Assembly: GCA_000697665.1 (NCBI GenBank)
Contig: KL197775.1
Span: 41,486-105,485 of the forward strand
DNA: 64,000 bases
Direction of reading: 5' to 3'
Origin: Jaapia argillacea MUCL 33604
Taxonomy: Eukaryota > Basidiomycota > Agaricomycetes > Jaapiales > Jaapiaceae
Translations under genes and position numbers: made by a program
Shown: positions 10,593-20,611 of the stretch, one piece after another
Numbering within the stretch: the first letter of the stretch is position 1
Layout: each line of letters begins with the position of its first letter
Notes under the pieces: generated by a model
Told to the model about the DNA's origin: nothing
The model's database searches: none
Seen by the model: the letters and a program-made list of their open reading frames with translations, nothing else

Positions 10593-12727
10593 ATGACTGA
10601 AGAGGGTCCAAGCGCGTTTCTGCTTTCGTTATGTCCCACACCGGAAGTCTACTACAGAGCAAAAATCATCTTGTTAGCTTTGGCAGAGGGTGGTGCAGGC
10701 GACGTGCCAGCGTTGACAGTCGGTGAATCGGATGTGGCTGCGATTTGCGCGTTCATAGCCTCCAATGAGTCCGTTTTCACGAGTCTGCCTTGATTCCTTT
10801 GATACTATTACTGAGACGTGCTTGAATAGGATAGGCAGTGGCGAACCAGAATCCACGGCGGGTGACTCTTTCAAAGGAGCCTCGATTCGACAGGACCAAC
10901 TGGATGCTATTTTGTCCAAGTTGGAGTCGATATCCTCACGGAATGCTGCAAATTGGACCTTCGCACCAAGCTATCAGACCCTCCCTGTCAAATGGAAGGT
11001 ATCGGAACAGACCATCGTGGTTGGATGGATGGAGGCAGCTGAGAGAGTTCTTCTCTCCAGCCGGAAGTTCCTCCTGCTTACCGAGGCTGACGGATCTCTA
11101 ATGAAATGCTCCGTGTTCTACTGGGTGACACAGATTGTATGTTTCAACAGACTCGACACCCTCGCCCCGTTTGACGATGACATAGCTTGGCAGGATAAAG
11201 CGCGACAAGTTGGTGTCGAAGTACGGCCTATCTTGCCACAGTTTCTCCAGGCTCGTCCAGATTATCGAAGGGAATTTCGCTGAATTGGAAACGACAATCG
11301 ATGCAAAGATCGCGGAGATGTTATTCGTTAAGAAAGCTAAGGCTGCACTGTGCACTCCTTCGTCCGGTGTTTCTTCCGCTCGAGCTCCCGCCTCAGCAGA
11401 GTCAAGCCAATCGGAAATAAGTTCCTCCGAAGTCCCATTAATACCCTCACGATCATCGAAGAAAAGTACCAAAAAAAAGGTTACACCTCCCAATTCGGCG
11501 GCGCACGCACAGTTGGTGTCTTCCGGTGAGAAATTTCTTCCATCCAAACCCAAATTTTACGAGGCTAATAAAATCCTCTGTAATCCCCATTCACCGTCGT
11601 TTTCAATATCTGTCACGGATATTCGTAGAGCCAAGACCAGCGAAGCGTCCCCGTATTGACCAGGAAGAGCATGGCGCTACCCTTGCTTGCCAAGAACCTG
11701 AGCTAGTTCTTTCTCAACGGGGTTCTCCTCCTCCTGAATCGGGCTGTCTGAAAAGTCAGGACCTGTGGTTTGATGATGGTTCAGTCATCCTCAAAGCCCA
11801 GCACACACTTTTTCGAGTTCACTGCTCGATCTTATCATCGCGTTCATCCCTCCTTGCGGAGTTAGTCGCTGGCAACGTCGGCGCATCATCGCCAGAATCT
11901 TCAGCCATCGAGCTCTCAGATTCATCGCGAGATTTGGAGAACTTCCTAAAAGCACTCTATGATCCCTTGTGAGCATTAGCCGTCGTCATTTTCTTTGCGA
12001 AAACGCTGATATCTTGTTTAGTACTCTGTACAGAGCGACCTCTGTTGTGTATCCCGACATATTTGGGGTCTTCCGACTAAGTGCAAAGTACGGTGTATCG
12101 AAACTCCGAAAAGTCACCTTCGACTTGCTTGGCCTCGACGCCCTCACCTCACTGGAGTCCGTCGTTACCCTGGCAGATGAGGATATTACTCCAGAAAGGG
12201 CGTGGTGGATCATCCAGGCTATCTCCCTCAGTCGAGAATCCGAATCTCTCGAGTTGTTACCTGGAGCCCTCTATCTCTGTTGCGGATTATCAATTGGATA
12301 CATCCTCAACGGTGTCGTCCTCGACGGTATCAACGCGACGTTGTCTGACGCCGACAAGGCCCTGTGTTTCCTTGGCCGGGAGACCCTATTGGACATACAA
12401 CAAACAAAGACCTGGAGTTGCCTTTATAATCCCCGCGTGGCAGATTCGTGCTCAGCTGAGAAACAATGCTCACACAAAATTGCAGCGTCATTGTTGCAAA
12501 CTTTCGCAAAGCAACCCCTGGGTCGACCAAGGGTGTTCTCATCGTATGGGAGGTGGGATGAATTGGTGCGGAAACAGGTCTGTTGTAAAGAATGTGCCGC
12601 GGCGCTGAAAGCAGAGCAAGGGGCAGCCGTTGGAGCAGCCTGGGCTGCGTTGCCGATACATTTTGGCCTTGGAACTTGGGACGATCTGCGGGCTGCGCGA
12701 CCAGGAGAACAGGAGCCTCAGGCTTGA
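10593..12727 (+). CDS. BTB/POZ-domain protein with novel N-terminal region, 622 aa
   Basis: Five exons join in phase: 10593-10768, 10830-11136, 11186-11525, 11629-11968, 12022-12727. Residues 1-~235 are a helical region I do not recognise (QDQLDAILSKLESISS, VVGWMEAAERVLLSSRKFLL). A Ser/Lys linker (SSKKSTKKKVTPPNSAA) and a basic patch (PRPAKRPRIDQEE) follow. A BTB domain begins near residue 320 (DLWFDDGSVILKAQHTLFRV, HCSILSSRSSLLAELV), and the C-terminal part is the region usual in Agaricomycete BTB proteins (FRLSAKYGVSKLRKVTFDLL). BTB proteins can act as cullin-3 adaptors or transcriptional regulators; which applies here is unknown. The fused N-terminus is unusual, since family members normally start just before the PAKR-type motif. 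No ATG lies in frame in the BTB exon, so an upstream exon is required. The alternative is two adjacent genes. Confidence 0.7.
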
Positions 12728-12943
12728 TCCACCTTGCACTTTCGTCGTTTACCCCTTCTCCCGGATTTCGATTTCCATCTGTTCTCTTTCTCTCCAGCAC
12801 CTTCATCTACAGTAATAGCAATACCCAATTGTCTTATATCTATCCATCTCACAATTTAGCACGCAGTTGTCCCTAAGTCACAGTGACTCGTGACATGCTA
12901 TGCCCTCGCTCACGGCGGTTTACTTATTCTGACATTTTGTGCG

Positions 12944-14767
12944 ATGGCCCGCCAATCTCTGTCCCTCCAGAACCCTCGGTATGCACAATCCTCTCCATCA
13001 GTAACTCTGGAAAAGGGCGCATATCGTTTAAGGGCTCCAGCGCGTTCACGTTCATCATCCCGACTCACGCAATCCTCAGTAACCAACTCACACGAAGGCC
13101 GAGCTCATGCCTCATTTTCCCGCATACTCAGGACACTGAGCACTTACGAGGGACAGGTAGCTCTGCTACTTGCACTGCTTGCGGGAGCTACTGTTAGCTG
13201 CTTCGGAGCTGCCTATTGGTTGTACACAACGAGGTGGGCCAGCGTTGTTAACCCTACCCCTCAACCCGCCATATCTGACGATATTCACTCGATTTCCCGT
13301 CAAGTCACCGCTATTGAACACTCCGAACCGATTCCCGCGTGGAACTCATCGAGTCACCAACCCAAACCTCCCCAAGACCCGCATGTGAAATACCTCACCT
13401 ACCTCCCTCACTCTGGTTTCCACAATCAACGTATATCGTTCCAGAACGCCCTTTTCCTCGCCCATATCCTCAATAGAACACTCATCGTTCCTCCCATCCG
13501 ACTCGGGTCTCGACCTATCCGATACACCTCGTTTGACAAGCTCTATCGTTTCGTGAGCTTGAGTGGGAAGGAAGGGTTGGAGCACTGTGCGAGGTTAGGC
13601 CGTGGTGGAGGGAATGGAGGGATGTGGATACCGACAGAATGTGAAGAGTATGACGAGTGGACTAATATCCCTTGGGACTGGCTTGTCGACCTTTTGGAGA
13701 TAGATGTGGAACAGAGATTGCTTCATCGTTGGGATATGACACCATCATTCTTCTCAGAGACGCTCAACATCTCGCCTCAGCAAACTTTTTATCTCAAAGA
13801 TTCGTCACCGTATCAATACCAATTCACCGATAGACCCCCATCGAACCCTCATACTCGAAGCAAGAAACAACGTATCAGATACACAGAGTCTATCTCATTA
13901 GCTTCTTTTTCGTTCAACACTTCTTCAAGTCGACTTGTTCACCTCGGAACGCTGTTCGGGACTTCTCGCCTCCGACTTAAGGATCCTCTCCTTCTCCAAA
14001 AACGAAAGGAAATCGAGCAAACCATGATCTTCCGAAACCCAGTTCTCGTCAAAGCCGCCCATGAGATTCGAGATATACTCAGTGGGAGGCATCCATACCT
14101 AGGCGCGCACATTCGGATTTCAGACGGCATTTTCAAAGCCAAAGCTCATGAAACTGTTCGACTCGTTTGGTGGAAGCTCGTCCATCATTCCTTGGGCTTC
14201 TCTGTGGATTTTACACTTAACTTGGAACGGGCCTTTTCTGGGAACACGACCCTCAAACCTCCTGCCTCATCACAATTGCTAAGCAGCACAACCAACAGCT
14301 CCTCGCTCTTCTCTCCGGCCACCATACCGGATCGGTCTCTACCGCTCTCCCCCGCTCTCAACATACCCAGATCGACCAACCATCCAAGATGCCGAACACC
14401 TCTTCACACAAGACCAGAGCGATTAGCGCTCAACACCCCTCTCTTCATCTCAATAGACGTCTCAAACCCACATTCCGAACCTTTGATAGACTTATTTACC
14501 AAGACGTTTCCTTGTATCTGGTTCTTGCACGATTTTGACGAGGATGGCTTTGCTTTTCCCTCCTCCAGTCCTTCATCCCCCGCTTCGCCTCCATTATCGG
14601 TGCTCAATGCCCTGAGAAACCCGATGGACTCGCTGTATCTGAAACCTTTTCTACTTCCTTTCGTGGATGCACTGGTGGCGAGCGAAGCGAGACATTTCGT
14701 TGGTACGGAGGGGAGCACGTTCAGCGGTTTTGTGAGGGATGTTTTGTGGAAGGGACATTCGGTTTGA
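12944..14767 (+). CDS. Type II membrane O-fucosyltransferase-like protein (CigA-like), 607 aa
   Basis: A single uninterrupted frame. The first in-frame ATG is at 12944 (MARQSLSLQNPRYAQ). A basic, Ser-rich cytosolic N-terminus precedes one membrane anchor at about residues 72-94 (VALLLALLAGATVSCFGAAY). The lumenal part has the layout of fungal proteins related to GDP-fucose protein O-fucosyltransferases: an N-terminal motif YLPHSGFHNQRISFQNALFL resembling the GG-NQ nucleotide-binding loop, LVPPIRLGSRPI-type context, then GAHIRISDGIF (HxR) and near the C-terminus FVGTEGSTFSGFVRDVL. Probable location is ER/Golgi. Two low-complexity insertions lie between the motifs (about residues 290-330 and 430-470). 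Donor and acceptor specificity cannot be read from the sequence. Confidence 0.75.
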   Translation: MARQSLSLQNPRYAQSSPSVTLEKGAYRLRAPARSRSSSRLTQSSVTNSHEGRAHASFSRILRTLSTYEGQVALLLALLAGATVSCFGAAYWLYTTRWASVVNPTPQPAISDDIHSISRQVTAIEHSEPIPAWNSSSHQPKPPQDPHVKYLTYLPHSGFHNQRISFQNALFLAHILNRTLIVPPIRLGSRPIRYTSFDKLYRFVSLSGKEGLEHCARLGRGGGNGGMWIPTECEEYDEWTNIPWDWLVDLLEIDVEQRLLHRWDMTPSFFSETLNISPQQTFYLKDSSPYQYQFTDRPPSNPHTRSKKQRIRYTESISLASFSFNTSSSRLVHLGTLFGTSRLRLKDPLLLQKRKEIEQTMIFRNPVLVKAAHEIRDILSGRHPYLGAHIRISDGIFKAKAHETVRLVWWKLVHHSLGFSVDFTLNLERAFSGNTTLKPPASSQLLSSTTNSSSLFSPATIPDRSLPLSPALNIPRSTNHPRCRTPLHTRPERLALNTPLFISIDVSNPHSEPLIDLFTKTFPCIWFLHDFDEDGFAFPSSSPSSPASPPLSVLNALRNPMDSLYLKPFLLPFVDALVASEARHFVGTEGSTFSGFVRDVLWKGHSV

Positions 14768-15101
14768 TACGGTTTTACTAGTTGGATGCTAGGTTAGGTA
14801 GAGACAAACCTCCATAACTCTGCATTCGACCTCGGATGAACGTCGTTGGAGCATGATATGACTATGATTGTGTGTATGTTCGATTGTACAAGTGTGGCGG
14901 TTTCTATGGATACAGAAAAAAGACAGGGTACACAATAAGCGAGTCGTAGAGTCGTGAATATGCGTTGTGTCCGTCCCCAACCCCAACTCCCAACTTCAAC
15001 AAAAAAATGCGATGTGCGAAAACGAAAACGAAGTGTAGAACGAAAGGGATCAAAGCCAGTCAAGGGACTGGATGATCGTGAAAGCATCACAATGTCCCCA
15101 A
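14768..15101. other. Convergent intergenic region
   Basis: 3' UTRs of the glycosyltransferase-like gene and of the terpene synthase-like gene meet here. No coding signal was seen. Confidence 0.4.
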
Positions 15102-16403
15102 TCACTCCTCAACAGTATCCAACGCCGTCCCTTTCACCCTCTCCTTCAAGAAAACCCAGCCATACTCCCTGACATCATCAACCCCCTCCCCAAAATACCA
15201 CTCGCTCTCAAAAGCCCAATGCACAAACCCACAAACGAAATCTTTCAATCCCTGCACATACAACTCCACATCCAACCCAAACCCACCATTCGGTGAATCA
15301 GGCGCGATCATGAAAGATCTCGCTTCTGAATCCGGTGAGGATGACGAACAGTCGGACGAAGGTGAGTGGGGGTAGGAGATTGGTGGGAAGAATGACGAGG
15401 TGAGGGAGCTGTGTGTCGGGAGGGGTGTGGAAGTATGGGAACGGGAGAGGGGTTCGAGGAGGATTGAAGAATTGTGGAGGAAGGAGTGGAGGGTGTCTTG
15501 GATTAGTTGACTCGCGAGGGAGATGGCTGATTGGAGGGTTAGGTTGTGGGTGGTCATCAGGATTGTGATGAGGTTATGCGATTTGCCCTTCGACTGAGAA
15601 GTGTTGTACGAAAACAAGTCCTAAAACGCGAATTCAGACTCAACATCCTCCTTCGGTGGGGAAGAACGGCGACGTACCATGCACCACGCCACAAGGTCCA
15701 GCGCATTCGTTTTCATCTCCACAAAGACTGGATCCTCCATCAAGTCTTCGCTCAGGATTAAGCCTTCCGACCATTCGATCAGATCGAAGACCATGGATGA
15801 CCCAGATTCGTATCTGCGAAGCTCGATGTACGACTCAAGGTCGGGGACGACGCTGTGGCGTGCGTCTTCGCCGAATTGTGTGCGTGCGAGGCGGAATTGG
15901 CTTAATGAATCGACGAAGCGCTCAGCCCAAGATTCCGATGGTGGGGAGAGAGATAAACGCTGGAGGATGCTAACCATCAAAGCAAACGTCAGCAGGGAAC
16001 CAAGATCAGTAGGATTATGGCGAACTTACTGTGACAAATGAGGATCGTCAAAATCTTCCGAGTCCAGTAAGCATCGACCCTCCCCAACGATCAACAAGCT
16101 CAAAAAATCGGTGACCAATCTCAGCTGAGCCTGATCACACGTCGGGAAGGACGTCGCAGCCAACAAGCCAACGTTACTGCTCTTCAACAGCGCAGCTTTC
16201 TGGCTCTGACCCAGAGTGAGCTCGTGCCTGACTCGCCGTCGAGGAGTCGAGGAAGACGAATTGACGAGGAGGTTCGGCGTAGCGAGGAGCCAAGATTGTG
16301 ATGCGACAGATGCGGCTTTGCATCGTGGGTTGACTCGGAGGTCAAAATGGGGTTCGATGAATGACCGGAGGTCGGGAAGTTGGTAGCTAGGTGTAGACAA
16401 CAT
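15102..16403 (-). CDS. Terpene synthase-fold protein with degenerate catalytic motifs, 394 aa
   Basis: Exons 16403-16030, 15969-15678 and 15620-15102 join in phase (donors GTAAGT, GTACGT). An upstream ATG at 16454 would add 17 residues. The framework is that of Agaricomycete class I sesquiterpene synthases: YQLPDLRSFIEPHFDLRVNP at the N-terminus, LRLVTDFLSLLIV helix, PDLESYIELRRYESG, LDLVAWCM/DLFSYNTSQSKGKSHNL, LTLQSAISLASQL and a C-terminal FVHWAFESEWYFGEG. The residues that normally bind Mg-diphosphate are not there. The Asp-rich motif position reads GEGRC (107-111). The NSE triad reads MDLFSYNTS (222-230; N to M, E to S). The final RY pair reads WY (363-364). The Arg pair at 176-177 is kept. 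A Ser/Pro-rich insert (~268-325) lengthens it beyond the usual ~340 aa. An open frame over three exons argues against a simple pseudogene. No P450 or other biosynthetic gene lies nearby. Confidence 0.75.
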
Positions 16404-17560
16404 GTCTTTCGTTTCCAAAGGAGGATCGGGGTCGTTTGTATAGAATGTCGTCAAGTACAGGATCCAAAGATCAATTGTGGAAGTCCTGTAGCAGCAAAAG
16501 GTTTATGCGAAGTCCGAGTCCGAAGAGAGGGGGGAGAATATGTGAGGTCCAGTTTCAGTCGAGTGGGCGATGTAAATACCCCACTGAGAAGATCAGATTA
16601 TGGCAAAGTAGAGCATATGATTAGAACAGGTTTCAGATCGTTATTGTCGTTATTGTAAAGCACTCCTGAACTCTAAGATTATAGTCCCAAAGTTGGAAGT
16701 GGGAGATAACAAAGAGACAATGGATGAAACAAAGTTTGGTTACGCGGTCGGCTCTTCTTATGGAGGTAAGTCACATGGCACGCTACGTCACGGTCACGGG
16801 TCTTTTGTCCTCCGTGTCGAGATCACCGCGTCAGCCAAGGGGCAAAACTTTGTCTTCCGTTGTTCCGCAACGTAAAGGGTCGTAAAGGCCGCAACTTTAA
16901 TTTGCTATTGTGAACGCTCGGCGGAGGTGATAACGATCATCTTGCGAATGTGGGAAGACTGAAGATGGTACCTAGTCATCCTTGCGGTAATCGAGCCGGG
17001 AACACGATCCAACTTGGATCTTCGGGATCAAGAGGGTCTATTAGGTTGTAAGTAGTCTAAAACTCAGGTAACTAACAAAAGTCCTACGATCGCATGGGGT
17101 ATCGCAATGTTCCTTGGAGGGTAGAGAAAGTCCATTCACAGAGTTCGGGAGAAATACCAAGGAGCTTTACACACCGGCACGCTGATTGATGCCAGGTGGC
17201 CTCGACCACCCCACATCTTCTCATAACGCCACGAGTCACCGTGATCAACGCTTTCCAAACCTCTCTGCCTGGCCTCATCTTTAGGGTGGGAGGGGTGAAC
17301 CTACCGGCAGATACATGGGAACTGCAGGGAGAAGCCCAGGGCACGAGTAGGGTTATGTCGGAATGTTCAATTCAGAGGAGGTGGAGCAGGGAAAGATGTG
17401 TCGTTTCCCTGCAGTTGAGGGTGTAAGGTGGAACATGAGGGTCGAGGGTCGAGGGTGAAGCGGAGATTGTGGTGTGGTGCTTTGCGCATACGAGGTCTTG
17501 AGGGCCCAGAATATCAACGTCAGGTCCGTCCAGCCGAACGTTGTTGACCTACGGATGCGC
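16404..17560. other. Intergenic region
   Basis: About 1.15 kb between two minus-strand genes. It includes the terpene synthase-like promoter and the 3' flank of the proline-rich gene, which may have a further exon near 17370-17540. No other gene was recognised. Confidence 0.35.
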
Positions 17561-18626
17561 TCACGTAGGCATCAGCACAACGACTCCAATTCTACTTTCC
17601 ACTCCAAGCGCACTCAGGTCCGCGAAGCCTGGTTGATCCATGTTCAACCCGGCTGCGATAAAGGTAGATCTGCGAATGAGGTGCGAAGATGGCGAGTACG
17701 CAGCAGAGGATACACCGGATCGCTTTGTGTTTCTCCAGAAGGTTGTGGGTCGGACTGTCCAAGATCACCATAAAATTAGCCCTCCGCAAGATTGACGTCT
17801 AGAAAGGAACAGACTTACAAAGAGGTGGGGGAGGAGGAAGCAATGTGTCTGCATGAGGGCTATGGGATGAGAACGCAAATGATGATAAGCTCCGATTTGG
17901 GTGTGCGGGTGGTTGGTATTGGGTAATTGATTGGGGGAACTTGGAAGTGGGTGGCGCAGTGAAAGGGGGCGCAGGTGGTGGGGGTTCATGCGAGAGCGTA
18001 TGAGTTCGAGAACGGACGGCTGGTGGTGTTGGTGACGGCTTTCGAGCGGTGGGAGGCGGAGGTGTTGACAACGAAAGAGGTCGGTGAAGAAAAGGTATCG
18101 CGGGCGCGGATGAGGATCGTTTTCTTTGGTGGGTGGGTCGTGGCATGGCACGACCTCTCTCTCGCTCTGCTTCCCTCTCTTTTCCCTTCCCCTTCCCATT
18201 GTGTCTTGTTACTTCATCCTCCTCTTCCCCGTTCCGTTCCGCCTCTCCATCTGCATCTTCAACCACAATCCGCATATTCCCCCTCGTATCCGGCGACCTC
18301 CCCCTCCTCGATTTCGACGATCTCGAGGGGCGAGCCTTAAATAGATTCACAGGCGGCGAAAGTAATGTATCGCCAGGAAACTTCCTATCCCGCGAACCAG
18401 CGTCGAGGTCACCGCCCGAGTCCGAACGGCGAGGACGAGGTAGAGATGAGAAAGGCACGCGTGAAGGGGCGGTGGTGTCGTCGTCGTCCGAGCTGTAGGA
18501 TGGGAATGGAAGGCGAGAGGTGCTAGCGCTAGCTGCGCTGAACCTATATCGAGATAGGCCTATGCTCTGTGCGCTTGGATACAGAGAGCTGTACGAGCTC
18601 GACGTGAGCATCGTCAAATCAGTCAT
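17561..18626 (-). CDS. Proline/serine-rich, largely disordered protein (~333 aa)
   Basis: Exon 1 is 18626-17819 (ATG at 18626). A GTAAGT donor and a CAG acceptor give exon 2 at 17754-17561, in phase. Exon 1 is low-complexity: acidic SYSSDDDD, Arg/Ser patches (RPSRSSKSRRGRSPD), a charged GKGKGKEREAERERGR run, QRKRSSSAPAIPF resembling a 14-3-3 or kinase target, and many Pro-runs. Exon 2 reads as plausible folded sequence (SGVSSAAYSPSSHLIRRSTF). An alternative third exon past a weak GTGGAA donor near 17590 cannot be excluded. No known domain was identified. It is divergent from SPC1 with a 330-nt shared upstream region. Confidence 0.5.
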
Positions 18627-18956
18627 GGTAGCCTAAGTTCTTGTTCTTGTAGTCTCGTCGTAACTCGTTTCGAGTCAACGGAAATTCGTGAAAAAGGCAG
18701 TGATTTCTTCGCAGGAAAAGAGCGACAATGAACGTAGGAGCGAGCGTTGTTGTCAGAGCATGAAAAACGTTGAAAAGGCTGTGAATTCGTTATTGTGCGA
18801 TGGACGACATGGTCAATAATGCTGGTGGACACAATGTGAGAAGGCTGAACCGAATATTGGGCGCTTATGTTCCCCATATGGGAAAGGACCGACGGTTTGA
18901 TTGCCGCGGCGGACACGGTGCCAGCACTTTGACCTTCGTCACCGACACCAACAACG
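18627..18956. promoter_or_regulatory. Shared divergent promoter region
   Basis: Lies between the start codons of the minus-strand proline-rich gene and SPC1. No TATA box is obvious. Overlapping small ORFs here are not supported. Confidence 0.4.
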
Positions 18957-19414
18957 ATGAACGACTTTTTCAACGAGCTCATCGAGGGGAAGATTGTACG
19001 TTCTTGCTTTTGCTTGCGTTTGACAGCGTAGAGATTGATATTTCGTCTTTACCTATTGTTCATAGGACTTTGAAGGCCAAAAGTTGGTGGAGAACATCAC
19101 CAAGATAGCCCTGACAGTTATATGCGTGCGTTCTACATCTGTTTGAACATTTTGAAGTTGACTGAAATACGGCCGCGGCCGCAGATCGTCTCCTTCGTAC
19201 TAGGTTTCGGTCTCCAGTCGTTAAAAGTCACCTTCGGTGCCTTGTCGTTAGGCTCGCTGGTAGTGTTTCTGGTGCGCATACATATTTCCAAGTCTTAGCT
19301 GCACTTCACCTGATGCTCTGGCCATCTACTTAGGTTGTTGTACCACAGTGGCCCGCGTATACCAGACACCCTGTACAGTGGCTTCCAGTTAAGCAACCAA
19401 CGAAACTGTCGTAG
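18957..19414 (+). CDS. SPC1: Signal peptidase complex subunit 1 (SPC12 family), 88 aa
   Basis: Four small exons: 18957-18995, 19066-19125, 19185-19271, 19334-19414. All have GT/AG ends and matching phase (exons are 39, 60, 87 and 81 nt). The product begins MNDFFNELIEGKIDFEGQKL, has two hydrophobic segments (ITKIALTVICIVSFVLGFGL and FGALSLGSLVVFLVVV) and ends with PQWPAYTRHPVQWLPV. This is the SPC12 pattern: DFxGQ motif, two membrane passes, and a cytosolic PWPxYxxxPxxWLP tail. The subunit is a small non-catalytic part of the ER signal peptidase complex that processes secreted and membrane protein precursors. The exons are too short to show as long open frames. It is a conserved housekeeping gene among fast-evolving neighbours. 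Confidence 0.9.
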
Positions 19415-19673
19415 CCAAGATTGTATCCAGGTTGTTTTGGATTCACCGATCTTCTTTGTGAACGTCGCCCTTTGACATTCAGGCAAACAACTACAACGAG
19501 ATGGCTAGAACACTCCCTTGTCATCAAGCTGTCCTTCAGACGTCATTCTTGTCATCGAATTCATCAAGCGGCTATGGTCTGTAACTCCTTCATAACTGAG
19601 ACGATATCCCTACCACCGAACCACAATCTTACTTGCGACACCGACCTCCTTGATCTCACACATCCCGCTAGAA

Positions 19674-20015
19674 ATGATTGGCGCACAAGGAAGAGTCATC
19701 GGTATAACTGAACTCTGTCGTGAGATATGTCAGTGTCTCCATGATGATGGGAAACGAGGTTATTGAGTGAGAGTAGCCCATCGTTGTCTGATCCTGACAG
19801 AGCCAGCCCTTGATCTCCTTTGGAACGAATTGCTGACGTGGAGCCCTCCTCAAGCCCATTCCAGTGCTGGAAACGATTTTGGAGATGATGGACGGTAGAG
19901 AGACGAAAATCTACGTGGGTTATCAACCTCTTCTTTGTACAACTTCCGCTGACTTTTTGACCACCCCTCCTTAGAAATTTCGATATTCTCCTCGAACAAG
20001 TGACTGGAGTCGCGC
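19674..20015 (+). pseudogene. F-box/LRR 5' fragment (relic)
   Basis: Starts MIGAQGRVIGITELCREICQ, closely matching the start of the intact gene at 20612 (MSRAQDRVFGIAEVCREICW), then hits a stop near 19766. Further on the DNA matches the end of exon 1 (CTTTGGAACGAA, CAAGCCCATTCCAGTGCTGG). After an AG it matches the start of exon 2 (AAATTTCGATATTCTCCTCG, then DWSR). Similarity ends near 20015. It is a truncated extra copy of the N-terminus lying in the same orientation just upstream of the intact gene. Confidence 0.75.
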
Positions 20016-20122
20016 AGCCACCGAGGTATGGTGGCACCACGAACTTTTCCACTCGACTTTCAGCCTCGATTTCGTCGTTGAAGTCTCATCTTTCCTCACT
20101 GTTCATCTTGGATGATGACGTG

Positions 20123-20381
20123 ATGTATGATGACGTGATGGATACTGTCGAAATACTGCGATGGGCGAGAGCAGCTCTGGAGGAGAGAGGCGCAATGGCT
20201 AGGTTCGTTCCCCCGCATTTTTTTTTTCGCTTAACCGTACGGGCATTGATGAATGGGTTGACACAGGTATTCCCCTGAACACTGGAAGGCGGTTAACAGG
20301 ACGGCGAAGCGACAACATTTTGGACATAGGCTTTACTCCGCAGTCAGATCCTTGACTGGTATCGCAAACAATTGCATGTAA
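20123..20381 (+). CDS. Possible small or partial two-exon gene, unknown
   Basis: An open stretch to 20202 ends with a donor GTTCGT. It joins in phase to 20267-20381 and reads ILRWARAALEERGAMARYSP, then EHWKAVNRTAKRQHFGHRLY, then SAVRSLTGIANNCM and a stop. The amphipathic, charge-patterned sequence and clean splice look protein-coding. I do not recognise the family and the true 5' end is not defined. The start given is the first internal ATG. It may be the 3' end of a decayed gene. Confidence 0.3.
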
Positions 20382-20611
20382 TCGATGTGCCTAGTACTGC
20401 TGTTGCATAAATATACCTCAAGAGACCGAGCTTGGAATGATCAGAGTTTGCAACGTTCCCCTGAAAGATATGTTCCTTCCTTTTCAGGTATGACAGCAGC
20501 CAGCTTTAGTACGTACAACCAAGTACGTTACGGAAGGCGACGATTGCCTTCTCTGTTCCAACCACTCCGACCGCTGGGCCAACTTGTTCTCGTACGTTTC
20601 CTGAGCAAGAG

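Noticed and set aside
12890-12943. Longer start for the glycosyltransferase-like gene
   Set aside because: The frame opens at 12890 with GTG, not ATG; the first in-frame ATG is at 12944, and the type II anchor is well placed from there.
13939-14718. Minus-strand open frames inside the glycosyltransferase-like gene
   Set aside because: Antisense shadows without family motifs; the plus-strand product has clear membrane and HxR motifs.
18133-18498. Plus-strand frames opposite the proline-rich gene
   Set aside because: Reverse complement of Pro/Arg/Ser-rich codons yields open frames; no splice or motif support.
15102-18626. A secondary-metabolite gene cluster around the terpene synthase-like gene
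   Set aside because: Neighbours are an O-fucosyltransferase-like protein, a disordered protein and SPC1; no P450, transporter or other tailoring enzyme is adjacent, and the synthase lacks catalytic motifs.
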